Of a stretch of 64,000 bases of DNA, positions 11,501 through 20,500 are shown piece by piece (within the stretch, counting starts at the first letter, position 1; each line of letters opens with the position of its first letter). The DNA is taken from contig NC_088300.1 of NCBI RefSeq assembly GCF_032854445.1, forward strand, positions 36,749,608-36,813,607. The letters are read 5' to 3'. The position numbers and the translations under genes were made by a program. The notes beneath the pieces are model-generated. The model was not told the DNA's origin. It was given only the letters and a program-made list of their open reading frames with translations, and made no database searches. The DNA comes from Liolophura sinensis. Lineage: Eukaryota > Mollusca > Polyplacophora > Chitonida > Chitonidae.

Positions 11501-12352
11501 CAGAGATCAGTTGAGACTGCGTTTCTTGTCATTTGCCGCCTTGGGTTCAAAAGGGTGTTTTTCCTCTGCACAACTTTTTTACATGAACAATCTGCAGACA
11601 AAGCTGAGTATGTCTACACTGAGAGAACCTATTTCTTTGTTTTTCTCAAAAATGTTATTCTGTCAGTAGGACTTCATTTTCATTTCACTCCTGGCTGTGT
11701 GTTACAGTATGATACAGCTCAAGCCACAATGATGTGACAATGTGGTAAAATGCCTTTGAGTTGTGTTTGCCATACTGTCGCCCAGGTTTGTGCAAGTGCC
11801 TGATCAATACAAGAAATATGAAATCAACTGAATACATATGGCCTACATGTACATCCAGATATTCTCATAGTTTTGGTTTACAAGTCATGATGATAATTGG
11901 AAGTCTGCTAACAGTAAAGCTCCTGATGATTTAGCTGCATCTGTCTGTCAGATGGTCAAGTGTCCAACAGTGATAGTTTCCTCCACCCTTAGCCTTGGAC
12001 GGTGTCACGTTGTACACATAACTGAAATACAGTAATTCTTACTAAAACACCTACATGTTGCTCTTGTGGCAAACAAATGTTTTTGTTTACTACCACGACC
12101 TTTGAACAATGTATGTGCACATTTATATGTCAGAGCACTAAACAATTTGTTTCTCTGGAATATCACAGTCTGTCTCTTCCATAAGCATGAAGAGATTCCA
12201 CCATGCTTTACCCACCTGTTCAACACTGTCCAGCTGAAACTGTTTCTGATCTCTTTCTTTTTTAATCGCTCAAACTGCGTCTCAATCTGATTGATTTTCT
12301 GTAAGGCACGGGCAGGAAGTCCATCCTTCCATTCATCCGCAGCCCAACTCAT
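1..12352 (-). CDS. CENPF: Centromere protein F (CENP-F) orthologue, 5' part, 13 coding exons
   Basis: CENP-F is a very large coiled-coil protein of the outer kinetochore and nuclear envelope that binds microtubules and dynein regulators in G2/M. The first residues, MSWAADEWKDGLPARALQKI, match the diagnostic CENP-F N-terminus (human MSWALEEWKEGLPTRALQKI), which fixes the start at 12352-12350. Coding exons, 5' to 3': 12352-12216, 11024-10812, 10412-10190, 9653-9529, 8522-8376, 7557-7345, 6903-6784, 6082-6028, 5573-5452, 4844-4701, 3871-3665, 3121-2993, 2518-1. All have GT/AG borders and compatible phases, giving about 1,451 residues, almost entirely heptad-like coiled coil rich in E, K, Q and L. 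The C-terminal half lies beyond the left edge. Two oddities: exon 1 needs one extra base to stay in frame, and exons 6-7 duplicate exons 11-12. Identity is from remembered family sequence, not from a search. Confidence 0.9.
2993..3121 (-). CDS. CENPF: CENPF coding exon 12
   Basis: Borders GTTACAG|GCTCAG and GAAAAG|GTACTG; 43 codons, phase 0 to 0: AQGEADRLKNQVEKLEHDKM... ending AEQSEREK. It is coiled coil and paralogous to exon 7. Confidence 0.86.
3665..3871 (-). CDS. CENPF: CENPF coding exon 11
   Basis: Borders CATTCCAG|AATCTT and AAACAG|GTATGT; 69 codons, phase 0 to 0. It carries the same LKKLQQELQCQRYNAEAAKT block as exon 6. By order along the protein this copy, not exon 6, is in the human-like position. 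Confidence 0.88.
3934..4423. repeat. 88 bp tandem repeat, about 5.6 copies, in CENPF intron 10
   Basis: The word ATGCAAATCACAACTG (with small changes) starts at 3934, 4022, 4110, 4198, 4286 and 4374, exactly 88 bp apart. Units differ by a few substitutions. The array lies between CENPF exons 10 and 11 and contains no splice-competent exon that I can see. Confidence 0.95.
4701..4844 (-). CDS. CENPF: CENPF coding exon 10
   Basis: Borders TTGCAG|GCATCT and AATAAT|GTAAGT; 48 codons, phase 0 to 0: ASDDLEKSKNDISNLEMQRA... ending QLQETNN. It is coiled coil, corresponding to the human stretch just before the LEQKLKKL block. Confidence 0.85.
5452..5573 (-). CDS. CENPF: CENPF coding exon 9
   Basis: Borders TATTTTAG|CTCCAC and CAGAAG|GTTTGT. 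After the split Thr codon it has 40 codons: PQKVTDSSSSDRVQELETEK... ending QLETVKQK. It aligns with the human segment after SSSPHLLDQL, where the coiled coil resumes. Confidence 0.85.
6028..6082 (-). CDS. CENPF: CENPF coding exon 8 (short)
   Basis: Borders ATTTAAG|GTTTGT and CCAA|GTAAGT; 18 codons plus one base, encoding VCNNKPVQKSAEVVKTIP. It is accepted because both splice sites are good and the phase fits exon 7 (0) and exon 9 (needs two bases). Confidence 0.75.
6784..6903 (-). CDS. CENPF: CENPF coding exon 7 (duplicate of exon 12)
   Basis: Borders TTGGCAG|GCTAAA and GACAAG|GTAAGT; 40 codons, phase 0 to 0. It encodes AKNETNRLEGQLQKLEQSKC... It resembles exon 12 (AQGEADRLKNQVEKLEHDKM) and together with exon 6 forms a second copy of the exon 11-12 pair. 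Confidence 0.85.
7345..7557 (-). CDS. CENPF: CENPF coding exon 6 (duplicate of exon 11)
   Basis: Borders TTCTCAG|GTTTTT and AACCAG|GTACAA; 71 codons, phase 0 to 0. It carries LKKLQQELQCQRYNAEAAKT, a sequence also found in exon 11. Human CENP-F has one such block (LKKLTEDLSCQRQNAESA). Residues after the shared block differ (KKREMELKEEVHQQAEV here), so the copy is old. Confidence 0.88.
8376..8522 (-). CDS. CENPF: CENPF coding exon 5 (low-complexity linker)
   Basis: Acceptor CTTGTAG|CTGGAA and donor CCTAAT|GTAGGT; 49 codons, phase 0 to 0. It encodes a non-coiled Ser/Gly/His segment with HTPGQRSADHLGIGTPSRSG, comparable in place to the human SNSQRTPIRRDF region. The exact donor is less certain because a second GT follows four bases later. 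Confidence 0.7.
9529..9653 (-). CDS. CENPF: CENPF coding exon 4
   Basis: Borders TTCACAG|GGTCAG and GAAAAG|GTAATA. Two bases complete the split Arg codon, followed by 41 codons (SDSAISQSSVSQGTTEW... ending LKNLQEK). The phase agrees with exons 3 and 5. Confidence 0.85.
10190..10412 (-). CDS. CENPF: CENPF coding exon 3
   Basis: Borders TTGTACAG|GTCTTT and ATCAC|GTAAGT. It encodes VFQLKSELEKAQYEQVEAEK... and ends NVVQS plus one base. The coiled coil gives way to a Ser/Gly-rich stretch (GKTSGSSTSAG), as in human CENP-F, where the first coiled coil is followed by a Ser-rich segment. Confidence 0.85.
10543..10681 (-). mobile_element. SINE copy, 5'-truncated
   Basis: It begins with the reverse-complemented A+T tail and 'ATTGGTGTTTTATGCCATAC', then the SINE body with 'TATTTCACTTATACAACGG' and 'CCACAACCATCCGCAAGTTG'. 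The tRNA-like head is missing. It lies in a CENPF intron. Confidence 0.85.
10812..11024 (-). CDS. CENPF: CENPF coding exon 2
   Basis: Phase 0 to 0, 71 codons, borders TTCCTAG|GCTTTT and AGCAAG|GTAAAG. It encodes AFQNQKRKLEEEKTNVQSF... and ends LEGQLSHSKQALEAETSK. This aligns with the human CENP-F segment starting ALQKQKQKVENEK. It is coiled coil. Confidence 0.88.
11260..11421 (-). mobile_element. SINE copy, 5'-truncated
   Basis: TATTTATTTATTTGTTTGG tail followed by the body 'TTTACACCGTACTCAAGAAT' and 'GGTTGCTGGCAGACCTTCCC'. It is the same family as the full copies at 35909-36179 and 45966-46231, cut before the tRNA-like head. Confidence 0.88.
12216..12352 (-). CDS. CENPF: CENPF coding exon 1 (start codon; one-base frame break)
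   Basis: The exon encodes MSWAADEW... and ends CAG|GTGGGT. Up to the A-run at 12258-12263 the reading is ...ETQFERLKK. To continue as the family-conserved ERDQKQFQLDSVEQ the frame must shift, as if one A were missing from the run. With the extra base the exon is exactly 46 codons and ends in phase 0, matching exon 2. A plausible acceptor (TGTACAG) ends at 12361, so an untranslated upstream exon is likely. Confidence 0.88.
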
Positions 12353-12360
12353 CCTGTCAG

Positions 12361-14339
12361 CTGTACATATATGTAAATGAAAATTTCTCATGAACTTATA
12401 TGTAAAATGTGTTATCAGATTTCATATATTCCATTAAAATGAATATACAGTTGATGTACAGTAAAAAAATGTAACGGTTAAACAATTTCATATACCTGTA
12501 TTGTCTGAGTTTCAATTGCCCAAATACAGTGTTATATCCAATCAAGAATTGTTTGTTGTTCTTCTTTAACTTTTTGGGGGGAAAAATGAAATGGCAATAG
12601 AAAAAAAAATTAAGTTCAAGGACAGTATTTATAATGATGTACTCAGTAAATAAACTTTTAATTCTATTTTATTATAACAGATAGATACATCTGGTGCATT
12701 TATACAAGTGCACTTTTAAATTAATAAGAGCCTAAGGGACATTCACTAATTGCATCCAAAGCTGGCCTTTAAAATACTAAATGGCAAGGTAATTAAGGCC
12801 ATAACTTGGTTTGGGAGATGGAAATCTAAATCAAATTTTTAAAAGAGGCTATACACATTACCTGGGGCAAAACATCTATACTGGGTAATCAAATCTAATT
12901 ATCTGTATTTACCAAGGATAGCTTAATTCATTACCTTTCCACTACATATTGACTTCTAAATGTAATATGTATAGTGTTAAAATGATTCTAAAGTTTAAAT
13001 AAGTTGTAATATGATCTGTTTTATAAATTTTATGTACCACCAATTTTGAATGGTATCACATGTACAAACAAGCTGATATTTTGCAAAAGTGACATATTAG
13101 GGCTGCTCTAAAATGATTAATAAAAAATTGCCTGGACTTTTTTTTGCTGCTTGCTTTTCTGGCAAAAATCTCTGGTATAGCCTCTTGGAATATTTGTACA
13201 ACAAAACAAACATCTCTTCAAAAGCCAGTATTAAATGTATAAGAATATGCTCTCCACATGGTGTGTTGTACATCATCTTAACTGAATATGAGACTCCAGC
13301 TAAAAGCTTCCAAAAGACTTAACTTGCATCCAATTTGAAATTCCATTTACAACAAACAGAGAATATACTAAACAACTAAAACAGTGTAAAATGTACAAAT
13401 GCAGCAAGTGGAAAACATTTTGAAGACATGTGTCACCGTCTCATTCATACATCTCCATGTTAGTTCAATTAAATTAAACACCAATTGTAGCAATGTTTAA
13501 AGATCTAACAGTTGGTGGTTACTTAATTATGGTCAGGTGTTACGTAGGCATATTCACAAACTATTTCCAGTTTGAAAGAGGGTACATGTGATAAATGTGA
13601 TCTTCTTGTTGTGTATGCAATCACATGGATATGACTGTGTATGCAATTGGTTATCATATGGGCATGAAATGACTTGGGGTGAAAATGATATGGGTTATTA
13701 GAACCCAGCTTGCATAGTGAAGATAAATAGGTTTGTTTTCTGTCAGCATTCTTCAAAATTAAGCCTTGTAAACTTTGGACAAAAATTTATTGATTGTTTT
13801 ACAATGACAGTGATAGCATTTCACCAAAGCATAAAATGCCAAATGTGTATGGTGCATGAACTTTGAATAAACAGCTATCATAATTCTAGGAAGAGAATAT
13901 TTTCCATCAAAATCATCTGAAACTCGTTCTACCAGCTGACCCCATTAGTAAAACGATTAGTTTTGACAATGTTGGTCAAAGATTGGATACTTGGAAAATC
14001 TTGATTCATTTCCCTTAAAATCAGCTGGATGTTTTCGTCCCTCGTGATTCATATAACATGAAGATAATAGTTCTTGTTCACTCATTGGTAACAAATCATT
14101 AATAAAACAATCCTTCAGTTAAATTATTCGAAAAACAACAACAAAAACTCCGCCACGACTATGGTACAATCTTGGCTGTTTGTGGGCAGAAGTACAGCTT
14201 GATTAAATCGCTTCTGCCTCTGATTAAGCCTGCTGTTTTCAAATGGCTTGAGCGACGCCAATCAATGAAATGGACACTGTGACTAATTTCTTGTCACTAT
14301 GACACAACAACAGACCTGTTAAGCAATGAAAAGAATGAA
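12361..14339. other. CENPF upstream / 5' intron, no gene seen
   Basis: AT-rich sequence upstream of the first CENPF coding exon. Because a 3' splice site sits just before the start codon, this is probably an intron separating a 5' untranslated exon near 14.4 kb. I see no conserved coding exon, no tandem array and no clear mobile element here. Confidence 0.5.
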
Positions 14340-14645
14340 GTTTGCCGACATAATAACTTCTCCGTTCGAAAATCGCTCCCAAACGGTTCAGCGAAACTTC
14401 CGTTGAATGCTACGATTTGATTGGCTAGTAGAGACTCCCATTTACGGTAGCTGTTAAACAGTACGACAATCAACTACCTGCCAGAAAATGTCCGACATTC
14501 CGGCTTGTTGGGACGTCACATTTCGCCCTTTGTAAACTGAAATTACTAAGAGTTCAGCGAAGGATTCACCCTTGGCGGAGATTCATGATTACGTCTGAGT
14601 CATTAAGCTTGTAATCTTGTTCTGTTGATACAGATTGTCAGAGGG
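14340..14645. promoter_or_regulatory. Candidate bidirectional promoter of CENPF and PTPN14/21
   Basis: This CpG-containing segment between the divergent genes stands out from the AT-rich surroundings. It holds TTCGAA at 14365-14370 (a CHR-like element of G2/M genes), ATTGG (inverted CCAAT) at 14420-14424, CATTCC (TEAD core) overlapping an ETS-like TTCCGG at 14496-14503, GGACGTCAC (CRE-like) at about 14511, and TGAGTCA (AP-1) at 14596-14602. Another CCAAT lies at 14258-14262. A GAGGG|GTAAGG donor at 14645/14646 could end a plus-strand untranslated exon. Motif matches are seen; promoter function is inferred. Confidence 0.5.
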
Positions 14646-15057
14646 GTAAGGACGAATTTAGGTTGATTTCCGCACCGTGTCTGTGTTTCGAACAATATTT
14701 TTTTGGACTCATGGCGTAGTTTTTGTGTACGGTATGATTAACGGTACATTGGTCGACTTTACGGCTGTAGTGTTGATCTACCCAGATAATAGCTAGGGAA
14801 ACACGTGTACATCATAACGTCAAACTGTTACTTTCGCAAGGTACAGCTGTACAAGATTCTAATTGAAGTGTTTTATTTCAGTACTGGTTGCAGTTGTAAT
14901 GTTTATTACAAAAACATTTCAAAAGAGATGGTACCAATTGAAGTAATTAATTTAATGAAAGGAGTAATTTATTTCAGTAGGAGTTGTCACACTTGTGTCC
15001 TGAAGAGCTGATGAGGGTTTAGCATGCAGTATGGGACTGGTCAACAAGTAGGCTTGG

Positions 15058-15811
15058 ATGACTATGCCATGCTCTTTTTTATTTGTTCTGACGCTCGTGT
15101 AGTCATGGCTGGGTCCCATTCAACCTGGTGGGAAGAATTGTAAAATTTCGGAAAACAGTCGATTACTAACCTACAACACCTGCCCAGTCACTCCTTTACA
15201 ATGCTTAGGGTCCTAGGACACCTGCCTGTTTTCCATGTTTATCAAATTCCAGGATCTCCCCTCACTTGTCATTTACAAAATGGGCACCATCTACAGGGTG
15301 CGCATGCTACCAGGCAGCTGGATACGAGACAGCTGACCCGTACTCACCGAATTGGTGGAAAACACGCATTTCAAAACATCAGCATCAGCTGTAGTTTGGT
15401 TCTCTGGCATGCGATTTGTATATCTAATGTCAAGGGGACTAAAATCAGCCATCGCATGATCGTATAACAACAAAAGGACATCATAACTAGCATTAGAAGG
15501 GAGGGTTAGTTTTGTATCCAGCTGCCTTATGGTGCATGCTTGCCATGTAGATGGCGGCCATTTCGTAAATGACAAGTGAGCGTAGATGCTGGACTTTAGT
15601 AAATATGGGTGGATATTTACCACTGGAATTATCAACATCTCAAGACAGTCAGGTGCCCTAGGATCCTAAGCATGGTAAAGGAGTGACTGGCATGGTAGGT
15701 TAGTAATCGACTCTTTTCCAAAATTTTATAATTTTTCCCACCGGGGCAAAGGGGACCCAGCCATTGCTCCATGAGCGTCAGAACAAATAAGAAAGAGCGT
15801 GACGTAGTCAT
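15058..15811. mobile_element. Fold-back / MITE-like element with about 290 bp inverted arms
   Basis: The left arm from 15058 (ATGACTATGCCATGCTC...) reappears as reverse complement at the right end (...GAGCGTGACGTAGTCAT, ending 15811). The arms share long blocks: TTATTTGTTCTGACGCTC, ATGGCTGGGTCCC, GTCGATTACTAACCTAC, CAGTCACTCCTTTAC and CACTTGTCATTTAC. They are separated by a unique centre of about 150-200 bp. No transposase is encoded, so this is a non-autonomous DNA transposon, probably in the 5' intron of the phosphatase gene. I could not define a target-site duplication. Confidence 0.85.
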
Positions 15812-15992
15812 ACAGGGCTAGTTCACAAGCATGATTTATTTGTGACGTTTAATGCTGTATCGACTTAGGTAGGCAGGTTTATGGGAAGAGGAAAATAAGG
15901 ATGCTACTGTTGTAACTAGTATGGAAAAAGGCCTGGTTGTTTGCGCCGAGTTGTATCTGTATATACAAGAGGCCATAAAAAAGGTGCATGCA

Positions 15993-16046
15993 TATTTATT
16001 TATTTATTTATTTATTTATTTGATTGGTATTTCACACCATACTAAG
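15993..16046 (-). mobile_element. SINE tail fragment
   Basis: A run of TATT repeats followed by 'GATTGGTATTTCACACCATAC'-like sequence: only the 3' tail and the first part of the body of the common SINE remain. Confidence 0.7.
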
Positions 16047-17289
16047 ATGCATGTGTATGTCTCATGCTCAGATTTCCTTCACCATGGGCGTGGCATTGAG
16101 TTTGCCACAGAATTTGTCAAAGCATTATTCTGTTCAGCCTAGATTAAGAAAAAAAATCAGAGGTTGTTTGCATGTCTTATTTTTGTAGTGAATCCTTTCT
16201 GTAAGTTGAGAGTAAATGGTAGAAAAGAAATGTAATGTAAAGTATTGTAAATAAGAATATGGTAGAAAAAATAGCTATGCTCTGACAAATACATGTACGT
16301 ACTACATTTATGTTGATGACAACATGACTTTCCAGTCTTCACATAGCATAATTACACATGTGTTCTATCTTACATATAGTGTCATTTTTTCTATGCTTAG
16401 ATACATATGGATTATTTAACCTTACTGAAACTGAGTGCAGATATAGACCATGTGATTTTTTGAAGCATTGAGTGTGAGTTTTTGCAGTACCAGTCATTGT
16501 CAGGATTCTGCCCAGGAAAAGCAAATTTTGTCTTTCATGGAACAAGCATTCCAGACAAAGCAACTCAAGACAAGACAGATGTACTTCATGTAAAACTCAG
16601 ACATGAACATGTCAGAATATTTTTATGTAGTGACAATAAAGCATCTCATCAGATTTAGTTTAGTGTTTTGAATCTAAGGTTCTATATGTACATTTACAAG
16701 TTATAAAAAATCACAAGTTAAATATAAGGACATTGATTTGATGTGAATTGTTGTCTTCATCTGTGCTCTGATGTACATGTAGTCATGTATATAATAAAAG
16801 CTCAGTACATGGACATTAAATCTGTGTGGACTGGAGTAAATATAAGGTACATGTACATGTAGCATATAAATTGTGCATTTATAATATTTTGACAAGCAAC
16901 AATAGCAGTTTATGTTTACTTTCACTCTCAAATATAAATATGTGGTACAGGGTTAAACTGTCCTTATCCCACATTGATATTACAGGGACACATGCTAACA
17001 TGATGTACAAGGGTAATTAAGACAAAACTTTTAAACTGTGTTATGGTGTGTCAAGTGTGATAATTTATGGTTGTCTTTGACAACTTACTTGTCTAAGGAT
17101 TAGTTCTACACACAGTGATGGCATGATAATTCCAATATTTTATCTGTATTCTCTAAACTTTTCTGCACTTACAATGATTTGTACTTGTATGTGCAAAGTT
17201 AAAGTCTTCTTGTCATTCACATATATGTATATACGCAATTATATATTTTACAAAAGCTAATTATTAAAGCATTTAACTCTTTGTTTCAG

Positions 17290-17337
17290 ATGATATACAG
17301 TAGGCCTTGCTGTTGTGCAGCTTTTGACAGATACTGA
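17290..17337 (+). CDS. Upstream ORF 1 in the PTPN14/21 leader
   Basis: TTTGTTTCAG ends at 17289 and is a good splice acceptor. The exon would start with ATG, giving a 15-codon ORF (MIYSRPCCCAAFDRY) that stops at 17337, before the main start. Its presence in mRNA depends on that acceptor being used. Confidence 0.4.
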   Translation: MIYSRPCCCAAFDRY

Positions 17338-17338
17338 T

Positions 17339-17368
17339 ATGCCTTACACAGTCCACCATGCCGTTTAA
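17339..17368 (+). CDS. Upstream ORF 2 overlapping the PTPN14/21 start
   Basis: ATG at 17339 opens nine codons and stops at 17368, overlapping the main ATG (17358) out of frame. The main ATG has a much better context (GTCCACCATGC), so leaky scanning is plausible. Confidence 0.35.
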   Translation: MPYTVHHAV

Positions 17369-17531
17369 ATTGAAACTGAAACGGACCAAACGCTATGAAG
17401 TCTCCTCAAAGAACGCTTACGTGGTGGGTGTCCACATGTTGGACAGCTCATTCTTGGAATGTACCCTATCATCTGATAGTAAAGGAGGGGAGTGTTTGGA
17501 CAGCATATCCCAACGGATAGAGCTCAGTGAG
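17358..17531 (+). CDS. PTPN14/21: PTPN14/21 coding exon 1 (start, FERM F1)
   Basis: ATG in strong Kozak context (CCACCATGC). 58 codons, ending TCAGTGAG|GTAGGT in phase 0. MPFKLKLKRTKRYEVSSKNA matches human PTPN21 FGLKLKRTRRYTVSSKS. It contains the first half of the ubiquitin-like F1 lobe (ECTLSSDSKGGECLDSIS). Confidence 0.93.
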
Positions 17532-20500
17532 GTAGGTGTGGAGGATTAGACGAAAACCTTCTAGTTTTTAGCTGAATGTGTAAGTACTAAGACCCATAAA
17601 TCAACAGTGCTGTCTACAGACCACCATGTCCATGTTTTATTACCAAATTAAATACTTCAGAAAAAAGCCGCAAAATGTACAGAAAGCTGTCCTTCAGTAA
17701 GAGTTTTAAAAGAAAAGACAACAAATGAAGTAATTTGAGATATTTCGGAAGAGGGCTATAAAACTGACGTAAATGGCCACAGACTTTTTTATCTGATGTG
17801 CTTGTTAATTATAAATCAACTTTTAAGCGACAGTTCTTCTGAGGCCATGGGATGTGCCATGTTAAAACAACTGTAAACATGATGTAGCGTCACTCTTAAC
17901 CCACAGTTATATTGTTCGAAAGCAAAACATGGTTTGAGTGACATAAGAAGAAACAGCAGTGTCTTCGGGGTTATAGAAATAACTTGCGTCTGATTGGTTA
18001 AAACTGATAACTTGATGACACTTTTGATGGTCTCAATGTGCGTGAGATTTGCTTACTTTGAATTGTGATATCTCTGTTATGCTACGTCACTAGAGCAAAT
18101 AGTTATGCCATCTCAGTTATGCTACGTCACTAAAGCAAATAGTTATGCTATCTCGGTTATGCCATGTCACAAGAGCAAATAGCTACGCTATCTTGGTTAT
18201 GCTACGTCACTAGAGCAAATAGTTATGCTGTCTCGGTTATGCTACGTCACTAGAGCAAATAGCTATGCTATCTTGGTTATGCTACGTTAGTAGAGCAAAT
18301 AGTTATGCATTTTAAAGTGCTTATGGGGTACTTTATCTATCATGCATACATGATTTGGTGTAATGTTGTCTTTTCTTTCAATATATGTGAGCATTTCAAG
18401 ACACCAGCAGAATTAACATTTATTTAGCCCAGATTTGGTGATTGGTTACCTTAATAATAAGGAAGTTGTTTATAAGGCATTCATGTAGATCTAGATTTGA
18501 AATTGTCCTTAATTTCAGTTATACATGTACTCCAAATGTAGTGTACAGGCAATTGGAAGAATGTACTTTTAGGTTTGATTATTGTATTGAAGTGTGATAA
18601 AGTACATGTATTTATTTATTTGATTGGTGTTTTACGCCGTACTCAAGAATATTTCACTTATACGACGGCGGCGGCATTATGGTGGGTGGAAACCGGGCAG
18701 AGCTCGGGGGAAACCCACGACCAAAGTACGTGTATAATACATGTGATATGCAGACTTCCATTCATTAATACATCTTCATGAACTTTCAAACTTTTAACAC
18801 TTACTAGATACATGTACATGTACATTGTATGTGGACTATATACATGTTTGATAAACAATTCATTATATATGTAAAGTCAGGAATTTCCCCTATGATTTCT
18901 GGTATTGTCTGCTCAGAGTATTAAGATCATGTTATTTACATTTGTCGTAGACGTAAACGCTGATGCAGCATGTACAAGTGTGTATGTGAGTGTGTAAGAT
19001 GAAAACGCATGGTATCAGGGTATTAAGGGGCGGATATTATCATAATCAGGCGATTATGAATCCTGAGGCGAATCCTGAATTACTAGTTGTCTTGCCTTGT
19101 ATGCCCTCAGGCATTCTCTGTGCTAATTGGGCCATTTATCCAAATTAATTAATGTTGACTTCAAAGGCCAGGTACTGTGTAGTATTTGTAGGCTGGGCAT
19201 TTTTATATGAACTCTGCCAAATGTTTGAGGTTAATAATAACTCAGCACTAAACCATGACAGGCCATTTATTAGGTCTCAGATTTGAGCAATGTAATGGCT
19301 GTATGTGTGCAGTGTAATTACTGTATGTGTATTGTGTATTGAATGTGTGTGTGTGTGTGCAGTATAATGAATGTGTGTGTGTGTATGTGTGTGTGTGTGT
19401 GCAGTGTATTGACTGTGTGTGCAGTGTAATGAATGTACATTTATGAGTACTGTGTAATGAATGTATGTGTACAGTTTAATGTAAGTATGTGTACATTGTG
19501 ATGAAACTTGTAATAAACCGAATGAATGTATGTCTCAGGGCAGGGCCTCAGTTTTAAAGAGTGAGATCACTCTCGCATGCCTCTACACACCTGATCCATT
19601 ATCCAGGTCCATTCAAATCAAATCTGCTGTGCTCTAGCAAACCACCAGAACAACATCCACAGCCCCCTCGCAGGACTTTCTTAACAAAGTTTCTGATTGG
19701 ATAAGAACGAAAAAAACTGCTTACAAGAAAGCATTCAGTTATTACCATACTTGAATAAACTTGTCAACATGTGATTGTGATAGGTCTCTCATTTTTATTT
19801 ATAGTTTTGATTCCAAAAAAACGGGATGTCATAATGTACTTGTATGGAGCTACACCTGTACGTGTAGGTGTCAGTAGATTTATTTATCTGTCTACATTTA
19901 GTAAAAAGTTGCTTCTTAATCGGATAAAACACACAGACATTCAGGATGTTTGAGTATTTACTCATAAGATAAGTACATGTGTATCAGTAATCAGTATGTA
20001 CTTTTTTGCTTCCCACAGCTACTCAACTTTATGGCTTTCAATTTAGTTGTATTTCCAGTCACTCTTCTTGCTCCTCTGAGGAGAGTGAAATTCTGCTCTC
20101 CTGATCAATCTCCTTGCTCTTCAGAACAGAGTGAAATTCATCTCTCCTCATCACTCTCCATGCTCCTCTGAGGAGAATGAAATCCAGCTCTCATCACTCT
20201 CCTTGTTCCTCAGAGGAGAGTGAAATTCTGCTCTCCTCATCACTCTCCTTGCTCCTCAGAAGAGAGTGAAATTCATCTCTCCTCATCACTCTCCATGCTC
20301 CTCTGAGGAGAATGAAATCCAGCTCTCCTCATCACTCTCCTTGCTCCTCAGAGGAGAGTGAAATTCAGCACTCCTCATCACTCTCCTTGTTCCTCAGAGG
20401 AGAGTGAAATTCAGCACTCCTCACCACTCTCCTTGCTCCTCAGAGGAGAGAGAAATTCAGCTCTCCTCATCACTCTCCGTGTTTCGTCGTCATATGACTG

